From positions 930,001-994,000 of the forward strand of contig JACVTC010000049.1 of NCBI GenBank assembly GCA_016946835.1: a stretch of 64,000 nucleotides of DNA, written 5' to 3'. Below the pieces are notes generated by a model. That model was not told where the DNA came from and searched no databases. It saw only the letters and a list, made by a program, of their open reading frames with translations. This DNA comes from Neocallimastix lanati (nom. inval.) (taxonomy: Eukaryota; Neocallimastigomycota; Neocallimastigomycetes; Neocallimastigales; Neocallimastigaceae). Of the stretch, positions 49,975-60,765 are shown piece by piece (positions within the stretch are counted from its first letter, which is position 1; every line of letters starts with the position of its first letter). A program made the position numbers and the translations under genes.

Positions 49975-52900
49975 CCCAGAAAAAGAAAGTGCCTACAAGT
50001 ACTTTGGATAAGAATAAAATCTCTCCAAATAATAAAAGTATAGTTAAACCATCCATTCTCAATCAACCAAATATTAAGAAAGTTAAACATCAAAAGAAAG
50101 CAATTAGGAATACAAGAAGAAGAAAAATAAGTGAAGAACTTAATAATGAAAAACAAAATGACCATGAATTAAATGATAATGATGAAATTATTATTGATGA
50201 ACCAAATAATACAAAGGAAAATACAAAAGATTCTGAAATGAAAAATAATTCAGAAAACAATAATGGAAATAATAATGAAAGTAATAATGAAAATAATAAG
50301 AATAATGTAATTAACATAATTGATGAACATAGAAAAATAAATAATGAAAATAATACCAAAGACGTTCTAACACATAGTCAATTTCTCAGTCAAACTAAAC
50401 AAACCAGAAAAAGAAGTATGACAGATATACAAATGTTAGAACCAGGTAATAAATTTAATATAATTAAGGAAGCCAACAACTTGTTTCCGAAAATTAGTCT
50501 TGCACAATTACTTTCTATTAGTCCTACTCTTAGGAAGGAATTAGGACAAGGATGTAAGCCAAAAATAGATAATGTATTATGCTCTCTTTATAATATTCCT
50601 ATTCCAATCTTTATTGGAAAAACGAAAGAAGTATTTTTAAAAATTCTTTACGATACAGGAGCAAATATAAATGTTATAACAACAGGATGTTTAAATAAAT
50701 TTAATGATGTGAAAATTGAAGAAGATATAATAGAACAAAATATTACTTTAGCAAATGGATCTACAGTACCTACTAAATACTATGTTCCATTGAAAATTAA
50801 CATTAATGATTCTTGCAACATTTATGAAAAATTTTATATTATAAATCAAGATAATCCATACTTTGATATTATTTTTGGAAGAAGTATCCAAAAGAAATAT
50901 AGATTACTTATTGATCCAGATGATGATTTCATATATCAGAAAACAAGAAAAGGTCTTAAAAAGATAATCCAGATAATTAACTCAAATAATACAAATAATA
51001 TTCCCTTAATGAATGCTATTTATGTATCTAAAGAAGATGAAGAAATTCGTGAATTTAACTCTACCTTAAACGAAATTCTCAATTCTGTTCCAGATAAAGT
51101 TAAATCAAAATTTGAAAGTCTTATTAATCAATACAAAAATTGTATGGCAACATCACTAAGTCAGCTAACAACTGCTAACCTTGAACCACATTCAATAATT
51201 ACTACTACTGAAAAACCTATTAAGCTAAAACCTTATAAATTATCAAAAGAGCATTCTGATATTCTAAAAGAAGAAATTATATCCTTACTTAATAAAGGCT
51301 TAATTATTCCTTCGCATTCCCCTTGGTCATTTCCTGTTTTATTAGTCAGAAAGAAAAATGGGAAATGGAGACTATGTATAGATTACAGAAGGCTTAATGA
51401 AATCACTATTAAAGATTCATATGCACTTCCTTTCATCGATGAACTTGTCTCTTCAGTTAGAGGTGCTAAAATATTTTCAGCCCTTGACTTATATTCGGGT
51501 TATCACCAAATCCCAATGAATCCCAGAGATATCGAAAAAACTTCTTTCACAACAAAATTTGGAAACTATAATTTTGTTGTTATGCCTTTCGGTTTAACTA
51601 ATGCTCCCGCTACCTTTCAAAGGGAGATGAACAGAATCCTTTTACCCCTCATTGGTAAATGCTTATTCGTTTACATCGATGACATAGTTGTATATTCTAC
51701 TTCTATTGAAGAACATCTTGAACATTTAAAACAAGTATTTGAAATATTCTCCAAGTATAATCTCTCCCTCAATCTTCAAAAATGCAAATATTTCCAAGAA
51801 TCAATTGAAGTCTTAGGTCATGTTCTTACCCCTAATGGTTTAAAAACTGTTCCTTCTAAAGTTCAAAGTATAGCCCTTTGGGAAGCTCCCAAAAATGTTA
51901 ATGAGCTCAGGTCCTTCCTTGGTCTTGCTAGTTATTACAGAAAATTTATACAAAATTTCTCTATAAGAGCTGACTCTCTTTTTAAACTACTTAAGAAAAA
52001 TCAACCATATATATGGACTTCTGATCGTAATGAAGCTTTTGAAGACATACGTCACTGTTTATTGTCTGACCCTATATTATGTTATCCTGACTTTGATAAA
52101 GAATTTATTGTTAGAACAGACGCCTCTACTCAAGGTATCGGTGCTGTCCTCTTACAGGTGGAGGAAGACAAATTGGAACACCCAATTTGTTGTGTAAGTC
52201 GTACTTTATCACCTCCAGAAAGAAATTACTCTGTAACTGATCTTGAAGGTTTGGCTATTAATTACGCAATCCAAAAATTCCGTCAGTACTTAATTAGTAA
52301 CAAGAAACCAACTATATTCATTACAGATCATAAACCACTCTTAGGATTTTACAAAAATACTATTCCAAATAAAGGAAGACACATGCGTTGGATAGAAGAA
52401 TTTAACAAATATAAAATTGAACTAAAATATGAAAAAGGAAAGAAAAATGTTTTCGCAGACGCTCTTTCAAGACTACCTTCAAAAGACAGCGAAGATATTA
52501 TAAAATGTATTAATACAATTTTAGCTGATCTTAATCCAAAAGATTTAAACCTACCAGAAGGAATAATCAAATACTTCACTAAGAATTATCAAGTTGTTGA
52601 TAACACCTTATATTATAAGAAAGATGATACTTATTTAAAAGTTATCTACCGTGATGAAGACAAAAAGGATATAATTAATCGTGCTCATTCTGTAGGACAT
52701 GAAGGAGCCGAAAAAACTGTAAACAGAATACTAAATTCATATTATTGGCCCGGCATTTGGAATGACGTTAGGATGTGGATCAAATCTTGCAGAAAATGTC
52801 AACTTTGTAGACCAAAACCAATCCCGAAAAACACTGCAGATAATGTAACACCAGTTGAACAACCATTTACTCGTGTTGGACTTGATACGATTGGTCCTCT

Positions 52901-53735
52901 TCCAATTACTAAAAATGGAAATATGTATATTATTACATTGGTTGACTACTTCACAAAATGGGTTGAAGCTAAAGCCGTTCCAAACACAAAGACTGAAGAA
53001 GTTATAAAATTTTTAACTGAAGTTATATCAAGACATGGTCCTCCAGAAATAATTGTTACAGATAATGGAAGTTCGTTCGCATCAGATATTACTAAAATGA
53101 TGATAGATCTTTATGGGTCATGGGTGCACTTTGTATCTCCACATCATCCAGAATCAAATGGTATGATTGAAAACCGTAATAGAGAAGTAGAGAAAATTCT
53201 AAGACTCTTAGTTGAAAACGAAAGTGAATGGGATGAATATTTACCATCCGCACTTTGGGCTCTTAGAACAACAAAAAATTCCAAAACAAAATTTAGCAGC
53301 TTTGAATTACTTTATGGGAGAAAAGACACCTGGCCATTAGAAGTAATGTTTCCAGATATTTACAAAGATCCAAATGAAACAGATGAAGAATATATTTTTA
53401 GAAGATTCCTTAGACATCAGAATTGGGTGAAACAAGCAACAGAATATTCGGATTACGCAAATCAATATTGGGAACATCGCATTGGACTATCGAAATCACT
53501 AAAGAAAAATTATAAACCCGGAGATTATGTGATGATAAGATTAATTGGAAGAAGTAAGTTAAATCCTTACTTTTATGGACCATATAAAGTAGTTAACAAA
53601 CAAAAATTCAATACAGTTGTCCTCGAAGATCCTCAAACAGGAAAACTTCTTGATCGAAATGTACATATTAAAAATGTTTTTCCTTATATCATTCCAGAAA
53701 AAGAATTAACTTCAAGGGACGAAGTTCAATCTTAA
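49965..53735 (+). CDS. pol: Pol of the Ty3-type retrotransposon: protease, RT, RNase H, integrase
   Basis: The frame is open from 49965 to the TAA at 53733-53735, with no ATG at its head, as expected for a Gag-Pol fusion. GTG at 49989 is counted here as residue 1. An acidic, Asn/Lys-rich leader is followed by the aspartic protease (YDTGANINVI, about 222). Reverse transcriptase shows WRLCIDYRRLN, QIPMNPRD and the catalytic FVYIDD near 562. RNase H follows with RTDAST (about 710) and DHKPL. Integrase has the HHCC finger (H..GHEGAEK..CRKCQLC, from about 899) and the DDE triad in GLDTIGP, VTDNGSSF and ESNGMIEN. A GPY/F module (NPYFYGPYKVV, about 1197) closes it, and no chromodomain is seen. It copies the element RNA into DNA and integrates it in the nucleus. 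There are no internal stops after 49965. How translation passes the stop at 49962 is unresolved. Confidence 0.93.
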   Translation: MNVAQKKKVPTSTLDKNKISPNNKSIVKPSILNQPNIKKVKHQKKAIRNTRRRKISEELNNEKQNDHELNDNDEIIIDEPNNTKENTKDSEMKNNSENNNGNNNESNNENNKNNVINIIDEHRKINNENNTKDVLTHSQFLSQTKQTRKRSMTDIQMLEPGNKFNIIKEANNLFPKISLAQLLSISPTLRKELGQGCKPKIDNVLCSLYNIPIPIFIGKTKEVFLKILYDTGANINVITTGCLNKFNDVKIEEDIIEQNITLANGSTVPTKYYVPLKININDSCNIYEKFYIINQDNPYFDIIFGRSIQKKYRLLIDPDDDFIYQKTRKGLKKIIQIINSNNTNNIPLMNAIYVSKEDEEIREFNSTLNEILNSVPDKVKSKFESLINQYKNCMATSLSQLTTANLEPHSIITTTEKPIKLKPYKLSKEHSDILKEEIISLLNKGLIIPSHSPWSFPVLLVRKKNGKWRLCIDYRRLNEITIKDSYALPFIDELVSSVRGAKIFSALDLYSGYHQIPMNPRDIEKTSFTTKFGNYNFVVMPFGLTNAPATFQREMNRILLPLIGKCLFVYIDDIVVYSTSIEEHLEHLKQVFEIFSKYNLSLNLQKCKYFQESIEVLGHVLTPNGLKTVPSKVQSIALWEAPKNVNELRSFLGLASYYRKFIQNFSIRADSLFKLLKKNQPYIWTSDRNEAFEDIRHCLLSDPILCYPDFDKEFIVRTDASTQGIGAVLLQVEEDKLEHPICCVSRTLSPPERNYSVTDLEGLAINYAIQKFRQYLISNKKPTIFITDHKPLLGFYKNTIPNKGRHMRWIEEFNKYKIELKYEKGKKNVFADALSRLPSKDSEDIIKCINTILADLNPKDLNLPEGIIKYFTKNYQVVDNTLYYKKDDTYLKVIYRDEDKKDIINRAHSVGHEGAEKTVNRILNSYYWPGIWNDVRMWIKSCRKCQLCRPKPIPKNTADNVTPVEQPFTRVGLDTIGPLPITKNGNMYIITLVDYFTKWVEAKAVPNTKTEEVIKFLTEVISRHGPPEIIVTDNGSSFASDITKMMIDLYGSWVHFVSPHHPESNGMIENRNREVEKILRLLVENESEWDEYLPSALWALRTTKNSKTKFSSFELLYGRKDTWPLEVMFPDIYKDPNETDEEYIFRRFLRHQNWVKQATEYSDYANQYWEHRIGLSKSLKKNYKPGDYVMIRLIGRSKLNPYFYGPYKVVNKQKFNTVVLEDPQTGKLLDRNVHIKNVFPYIIPEKELTSRDEVQS

Positions 53736-53747
53736 CCGCCGAGGAAT

Positions 53748-54238
53748 TGATAAATAACAAAATTAATAAATCTTGAAAATTTATTATACATAAAATCAAA
53801 ACTAACCTTAGCCAAGTTTAATAATAATTTAATAAAATAAAAAAAAAAATTAATTAATTAATTAATTAAAACAAATAAATTACACTTAAAAATTACATTA
53901 ATACTCAGATATGAAAGAAATATTATATATTTTTCAAAATAAAAATATTAAGATTAAATTTAAAATAAAATAATTAGTTTTAATAATTAGTTTTATAATA
54001 ATTTTTATAATTAATTTTATAATTAAATAATAATTTTATAATAACAAAATTTATTAATTTAAATAACAAAATATTTTTAATTATTTTTATAATAAACAAA
54101 TTTATTTATTTTATTATTAAATATTTATTTTATTATTAATTTTATTACTTTTATTTTATTTAATTATTCTTTTTATTTATAAATTATAAATAGTTTAATT
54201 TTAAAGAAAAATATAAATACTTGTAAATATTTCATGTA

Positions 54239-54270
<32 letters not shown>

Positions 54271-54502
54271 ATTTTATAATTTTAATAATCACTTTAAATT
54301 TCGTAATGTTTAATAAATTTTAATAAAAGATTTATAAAATAAAATATTAGAAAACAAGTGTTCTAATAAACCAAATTTTTAGTGTTATTTTTAATAAAAC
54401 ATTTTTAATTCATAAATAACTTATACAGTTATTATTAAAATAAATTGAAATTATCACTTTTTAATTCTATATTAAAATTAAGATAATTTCTAAAATTTAT
54501 CA
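53748..54502 (+). repeat. 3' LTR of the Ty3-type element
   Basis: It is matched to the 5' LTR with only a few differences (for example ATAGCAAAAT versus ATAACAAAAT). A short purine-rich stretch, GAGGAAT, precedes it as a weak polypurine-tract candidate, 12 bp after the pol stop. Confidence 0.92.
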
Positions 54503-55039
54503 TTTGTTGATAAAGAATAGAATAATAATGATATTTTTAATTAAATTTTTAATAATTTATTATATAAAAATATATTATTATATTCTTTACTATTAATAAT
54601 TTTCTTATATTCTATATTAATAATTTTTTTTATATTAATTATATTTTATTATTTTAAATATTAAATTTATGTAATTAATTAATTTATATGATTGGTTTTA
54701 ATAATGTAATTAAATAATATAAAATATGTATTATCCATATTATTTTATGAAGGGGGCCTTTCTGAGAAAAGAAATAGTAGAAATAGTAGTGATAATGAAA
54801 TAGGAATAATAATTGAAAGGTTACCCATATTGTTATGAAAATAAATATTAATATTAATAAAGTATTTTTAACAATAAAATGATTATATAATTTATAAATA
54901 ATAAATATTTTTAATAATAATTCTTTAAATAAAATTTATAATGTGTAATGATAAATTCTTTTAGTGTAATTTAATAGTTATTTAATTTATCTATTTATTT
55001 AATGTTCACACTCCTTTTCTAATATGAACCTCAACATTG
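54503..55039. other. Non-coding spacer between LTR elements
   Basis: AT-rich with a small G-rich patch (GAAGGGGGCCTTTCTGAG near 54747-54765). No ORF. It may be residual internal sequence of a deleted family 2 element. Confidence 0.5.
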
Positions 55040-55090
55040 TGATAAATAACAAAATTATTAAATTAAAATAAATAATAAAGAACAAATTCT

Positions 55091-55709
55091 TGTTAAGATA
55101 ATAACTGAATTTCAATTTCAATTTCAATAATTCAGTTATTTGAATTTCAATATTAATAATTAATAATATAATAATTATTATTAAAATATTTAGGAAATAG
55201 TCTAGGCCAACTAATTGACTAAATATTATTAACATATTGAAATTAATATATATTAAATAATGTAAACACGTGACTGTCATTAAATTAATTTCTACATATT
55301 ATATTTTAATTATAAAATATAATATTTAGTTATATTCTTATATTTTATTTATATTAAATATTTATATTAGTTTATATTATCAATATCAAACTTATATTAA
55401 TACTATTACATATTCATATTAATAATTAATATTTTAATAATTAATTATTTTATATAAATACATGTTTAAATCTTTTGATTAATCCTTTGTAGGATTATTG
55501 TAATTTAAATTATAGTAATAATTATATAAAATAATAATGTAATAAAATATTATTAAAATTAAATAAAATTTATATTTTAAATAAAAACTTAATTATATTT
55601 ACTAATAACAATATGTTTAAATAAGAGTAAAATTAAATTATTAATTAATTACTATAATTTGGCATCTTGACCTAATCGTTAAGACCAAATTATCTAAAAA
55701 ACTTTGACA
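55091..55709 (+). repeat. 5' LTR of the nested element (619 bp)
   Basis: TGT..ACA ends. It contains CACGTGACTGTCATTAAATT and GGCATCTTGACCTAATCG, both repeated in the 3' LTR. The region straight after it (ATAATCCTACCAACAATC) does not start with TGG, so the priming site is unclear. Confidence 0.9.
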
Positions 55710-55743
55710 ATAATCCTACCAACAATCTATCGATTACCTCAAG

Positions 55744-56508
55744 ATGTCCACAACAATTAGATCCGATCCTAATATATCATTAATAAGTAATGATATATTA
55801 AAGCTACCAAAAGAAGAATTCGTTACAATTGAAGAATATAATGAATTTATTCACAAGATGAAGAAGAAAATAAAATCGAAGATATCAGAGATGAACAAAG
55901 CAAAACAGGTCGTCTACTCTCAGAAAGTTGTTGTAACAAAATCAATGCTAGACGGATCAATAGACTTCAGAAGTGCTAAGTTAGCTTTATGTCAAATTGA
56001 AAGATTAATATTACAAATTAATCAGAACATTTCTAATTTTGAACAGGTTGATAAGTCCATGATATTTTTAAAAGAAAAAATTCCTAATAAAAGACAGAAA
56101 GAAGCTAATATTAATGAAAACAACATTAATAAAAATAATAATGAATTAATAAATAAAAATGTCATAAATCTCATCACAAAATCTGAACTTCCTGACAAGG
56201 AATCCTACGAAGAAACTACAAGACACAGTAAAAATGACTCTAACGAAGAATCAAATACAATTAAAGGTAGCAATCACAAAAAAGAAAAAATAAAGTCTAA
56301 TAAAGTTAGTGGAAATAATAAAATGAAAACTAAACCAAAATTAAAATTAAAGAAATCATATAATAAAAATACATATAATAAATTCAATCCAAATCTATTA
56401 GTTGCAGTATTTTCTTTTCAAAAATTAATATTTATTTTTTTTCAAATTAAAAGAGGAATAAGAGCAAATTCACATGAATCTGATTTTTCCCCACCAGTAA
56501 TGGAATAA
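55744..56508 (+). CDS. Unrecognised 254-aa ORF of the nested element (Gag-like?)
   Basis: The ORF starts MSTTIRSDPNISLISND 35 bp after the LTR, the position of gag. Residues about 25-110 are charged and helical in pattern (FIHKMKKKIKSKISEMNKA, LALCQIERLILQINQNI), suggesting a coiled coil or capsid-like helical bundle. Residues 115-215 are Asn, Lys and Ser rich and very basic near the end (KTKPKLKLKKSYNKN), suited to nucleic-acid binding. The last 40 residues hold a hydrophobic patch (LLVAVFSFQKLIFIFFQI), which may be readthrough into non-coding DNA. There is no zinc knuckle or enzymatic motif. No family can be named. A Gag-like structural role is inferred from position only. Confidence 0.6.
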   Translation: MSTTIRSDPNISLISNDILKLPKEEFVTIEEYNEFIHKMKKKIKSKISEMNKAKQVVYSQKVVVTKSMLDGSIDFRSAKLALCQIERLILQINQNISNFEQVDKSMIFLKEKIPNKRQKEANINENNINKNNNELINKNVINLITKSELPDKESYEETTRHSKNDSNEESNTIKGSNHKKEKIKSNKVSGNNKMKTKPKLKLKKSYNKNTYNKFNPNLLVAVFSFQKLIFIFFQIKRGIRANSHESDFSPPVME

Positions 56509-56686
56509 AAAATTCATATAGTTCAAAAAATTGACTTACTATTTTAATTAATACTGCACTAAAGATATATTCAATTATAATTTACATTTTTTGTATTCTA
56601 TGATAAATAATTATATCGAACTAAAATTTCTATTTCTTTAATTTAAATATCCAAATCTTTGCAGTTATATTGTTTTTTTTATAATG

Positions 56687-56720
<34 letters not shown>

Positions 56721-57929
56721 GAACAGTTATATTTAATAAAATTATATATTTAATTACAATAAATACAAAAACAATTCAAAAAATTCAGTAGGAATCAATA
56801 TTTGAAATTAACAATTTTTCTTTGAAATTAAAAACCTTATTTATATAATAATTAAACAGTTGAAAATAATCAACTTTTCCTTTATTTTACAGTTAATAAT
56901 ATTCTCTACAAGAATTATAATTAAAATTTTAAGATTTATATAGTTATTAAATTAATACTAGTTAAAATTTAATAATAAAGTATAATTTACAATCTCAACA
57001 TTTTCAAAATTTCCAAATAGATTATGTCAATTTTAAATTTTTTAGTAACAACAGAACAATAACGAAAAGGCATAATGTAATAAAATATTCGTACGTTCAC
57101 AATCCAATCAATCCAATCGCTGATTAATAATTATGAATATATGAATCCGAAGGGTGGTCTCTAAAAGTGTTTCGAAAGGTGGTCCATTCCGTTGTACTTA
57201 TAATTTAAAATTCATTTATATCTTATTGGAATTTATCTAATATTATATTGAAAAGGACGCTTTTCTCTATAATATTCTTTGATGATAAAATGATTATTAT
57301 GATAAGGACGCTTTCATAATTATCAAGGTTAATATTATATTAAATTGAATATTATAAATATATTCAATAAGTTATATTGATAAAATATATCCAATAGTTA
57401 AATTGATAAATTTTCAATTACAATTTCAAAATTTAGAAAATTAAAAATTAAAAATTTTAAAATTTCAAATTTCGACATTTAAAAATTTCACATTACGAAA
57501 TTTCAAAATTTAATAAAAATTAAATATTCAACTATTTAATAGTAATTTTATATTTTAATATATTTATTATTTACTATATTTTTAAGATTTTCAAAAATTT
57601 CATAGTTAATTGTAATAATTGAAATGTTAATTTCAATTAAATTTCAAAATTTCAATTTCAAAAATTTAAAAGGGAATATATATTAAAAATGGTATCAACA
57701 TATTTAAAAACATTGAATTTTATAATAAAATTTTAATTTTAACAAATTTAGACAAATTTCAAATTTCATGAAATTGTCACTTAAAAGGTCTTCTCTAAAA
57801 GATTCAAGTGACCTTTTAATTCCTAATTAATTTTAAAAAATTAAAAAAATTTTTTTTTAATAACTTAACAAAATTTTTTTTAACAATGTTACACAAATCG
57901 TCTGGAATCCGATTTTTGTTGAAGGGCAT

Positions 57930-58541
57930 TGTTAAGATAATAACTGAATTTCAATTTCAATTTCAATAATTTAGTTATTTGAATTTCAATATTAATAATT
58001 AATAATATAATAATTATTATTAAAATATTTAGGAAATAGTCTAGGCCAACTAATTGACTAAATATTATTAACATATTGAAATTAATATATATTAAATAAT
58101 GTAAACACGTGACTGTCATTAAATTAATTTCTACATATTATATTTTAATTATAAAATATAATATTTAGTTATATTCATATATTTTATTTATATTAAATAT
58201 TTATATTAGTTTATATTATCAATATCAAACTTATATTATTACATATTCATATTAATAATTAATATTTTAATAATTAATTATTTTATATAAATACATGTTT
58301 AAATCTTTTGATTAATCCTTTGTAGGATTATTGTAATTTAAATTATAGTAATAATTATATAAAATAATAATGTAATAAAATATTATTAAAATTAAATAAA
58401 ATTTATATTTTAAATAAAAACTTAATTATATTTACTAATAACAATATGTTTAAATAAGAGTAAAATTAAATTATTAATTAATTACTATAATTTGGCATCT
58501 TGACCTAATTGTTAAGACCAAATTATCTAAAAACTTTGACA
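57930..58541 (+). repeat. 3' LTR of the nested element (612 bp)
   Basis: It is near-identical to the 5' LTR, differing at sites such as AATTCAGTTA/AATTTAGTTA and TAATCGTTAAG/TAATTGTTAAG plus a small deletion in a TATTAATAC stretch. Confidence 0.9.
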
Positions 58542-59668
58542 ATTCTTGTCTAACTTAACCCAAAAATTAATCCATTCTAAAAAAAAATAAAATCCATATT
58601 TAATAAAAATTAATTAAATAAAAATAATTAAAATAAAATAATAATAAATTAATTAATCATTAATAATTTTAATTAAAAACTAAAATAAATTAATAAATAA
58701 TATTTTTCTAAAACTACAAATAAACAAAATAATAAACAAATTTAATAAATTATAAATAACAAATAAACAAACTTATAAACATCGTAAAATTAAAATTAAA
58801 TAGTTAAATAATTTTTTAAGTTACTTTTATTTAAAATAATGATTATTTTATTTATTTTATAACTCAACTTTTATAAACAAATTGTAATTAAAATAACATT
58901 TTAAAACTCATCTTTATTAATATTTTAATTGTAAATATTGTTTAATTTAATAATAAATTATTCTTTATTTCTCTTTTATTAATTTTATTATTTTTAATGT
59001 AAATAGTTTAAAATCAAAGAAAAATATAAAAACATGTAAATATTTCTTATAAATTATTCTTTATTATTAATTATTTAATAAATTATTATAGATATTTTAT
59101 TAGTTTTAATAATCAAAAAGTATGATTATTAATTATTTAATAAATTATTATAGATTTTTTATTAGTTTTAATAATCAAAAAGTATGATTATTAATTATTT
59201 AATAAATTATTATAAATTTTTTATTAGTTTTAATAATCAAAAAGTATGATTATTAATTATTTAATAAATTATTATAAATATTTTATTAGTTTTAATAATC
59301 AAAAAGTATGATTATTAATTATTTAATAAATTATTATAAATATTTTATTAGTTATTAATAATCAATTTTATTATTAAAATTTAAAATAAATTAGTATAAA
59401 TAATAAATATTTCATTTTATTATTTTATTAGTTTTAACAATTATTTTATTAATTTAAACAAAATTAATTATTAAATAAATAAAGATTAATATTAAAATAA
59501 AAATAAATTTTTTTTAATAAAACATTTTTGTGTTTAATAATAAAACATATTTATTTTTTTTAAATTTCTTAAATCTATTTTATTCAGTATTTATCCTCTT
59601 ATTCACTTCTACAAAATTTAATTTTGTAGATTAAGAATATTAGGTATAAATCATCTTCGTGTAAGAAA

Positions 59669-60116
59669 ACAAAACATAGACTTGCACATATGGGTACCCA
59701 TCTCCCATATGGCCATACAGTTATTAATTAACTGTAAGGTGATGAGTTATTGGCATACTGTATCAGCTTCGCCGCTCTCAATCGTCGTTACACACTGCCC
59801 GGAGATGCATTCCTAACGTTCCTACATATATCTCTAATGACCACGAGCATCAGAACGGAACCATTAACTCCTCCCTAGTGGGTGTAATCATTGGCGATTG
59901 GAAATTTTACAATCATCAAGGTCTATGCTTCAATTCAAAGCGTAGTATCAGGGTTGGGTGAAATAATCATTTGAGGGAAAGCCTTATGAACATCACGTGT
60001 GGTCTCATGATATCCCAGGATAGAAACCTCATCCGATTATTTGGTGCCATGCCGAGGATTCGAACCCCGCCCTCTACAGTAACCTGTATCGTCCTAACCG
60101 ACTGGACCAACATGGC
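59669..60116 (-). mobile_element. tRNA-derived SINE, young copy with 16-bp target duplication
   Basis: On the reverse strand it starts GCCATGTTGGTCCAGTCGG. The A box is TGGTCCAGTCGG (60098-60109) and the B box is a perfect GGTTCGAATCC (60056-60066). Acceptor halves GCCATGT and GCATGGC pair, followed by ACCA, so the head resembles a tRNA with discriminator and CCA. The anticodon arm is degenerate. The roughly 370-bp body is unique to this family and the 3' end is T-rich (GTTTTGT). Perfect 16-bp duplications ATCTTCGTGTAAGAAA flank it (59653-59668 and 60117-60132). It inserted at the end of the family 2 LTR. Pol III would transcribe it, and a LINE must supply reverse transcriptase. Confidence 0.9.
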
Positions 60117-60132
60117 ATCTTCGTGTAAGAAA

Positions 60133-60725
60133 CTTAGATAAATTTATTATAAAATTTATCTATCTTTCTTATTTAATACATTAATTTAATACATTAAATT
60201 ATTGTATTTATTTTAACCAATAATATTTAATTATTAATTTATATATATTTGATTCTCTTGAGTTCTCTTCGAGAAATCAAGAGTTATTTTTAAATTATTT
60301 ATAATTAATTTTTTATATTAAATTTTATATGTATATTTTGCAATGTGTATTAAATAAATAATAATAATATTTTAAAATTTTTTATATTACATATATATAT
60401 ATATATTTTTTTTTAATAGATATAACGAGATATAGCTTTTGCCGATATCTGTTTTAACAAAGGGCAATTAGTAACTATAATTATATTATTAATAATAATA
60501 TAATATTCCAATTAAATAGAAGTGAATTTCAATTTTTATATCACTTCAGCCCTCGTGTTAATATCTATATGTGATCATAGAACATTGTAAATTATATATT
60601 TAAATATATCTTATAATTTTTAAAAATTTTATTTTCGTTCGTATGATCAATATTAAAAACTTTTTTATTATTATTATTTTTATTATTATTACTTTATTTA
60701 TCATAATTATAATTTTATTTATTAC

Positions 60726-60765
<40 letters not shown>

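Larger units (their letters stand above)
47379..54502 (+). mobile_element. Full-length Ty3/gypsy-type LTR retrotransposon (7,124 bp)
   Basis: It has two near-identical LTRs (757 and 755 bp) with perfect TGATAA/TTATCA ends, a primer-site-like sequence straight after the 5' LTR, a gag ORF, a -1 frameshift signal, and a pol ORF. Pol domain order is protease, reverse transcriptase, RNase H, integrase, the Ty3/gypsy order. The few LTR differences (about three substitutions plus microsatellite and homopolymer indels) indicate recent insertion. A clean 5-bp target duplication is not evident (CATTG left, TTTGT right), so flanks may have rearranged. Confidence 0.93.
55091..58541 (+). mobile_element. 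Nested non-autonomous LTR retrotransposon (3,451 bp)
   Basis: Two LTRs (55091-55709 and 57930-58541) begin TGTTAAGATAATAAC and end CTTTGACA. A perfect 5-bp target duplication ATTCT flanks the element (55086-55090 and 58542-58546), and it interrupts a family 2 LTR. The internal 2.2 kb has a single 254-residue ORF and no protease, RT, RNase H or integrase, so it must be mobilised by another element. LTR copies differ at only a handful of positions, which indicates recent insertion. GAAGGGCA just before the 3' LTR is a polypurine-tract candidate. Confidence 0.88.
55040..59653. mobile_element. LTR family 2, copy 2, split by a nested element
   Basis: The LTR starts TGATAAATAACAAAATTATT at 55040, breaks at 55090, and resumes at 58542 with ATTCTTGTCTAACTTAACCC. 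It ends TTAGGTATAAATCA at 59653. Outer parts align with the intact copy at 44310-45297. The second part contains an expanded repeat of about 60 bp (59100-59345) with AATCAAAAAGTATGATTATT, present in about four copies, against about two related units in copy 1. No target duplication is clear. Confidence 0.82.

Noticed and set aside
54999-58119. Paired minus-strand ORFs starting MTVTCLHYLIYIN (54999-55280 and 57889-58119)
   Set aside because: They lie inside the two LTR copies of the nested element. Duplication comes from the LTRs and not from a gene family.
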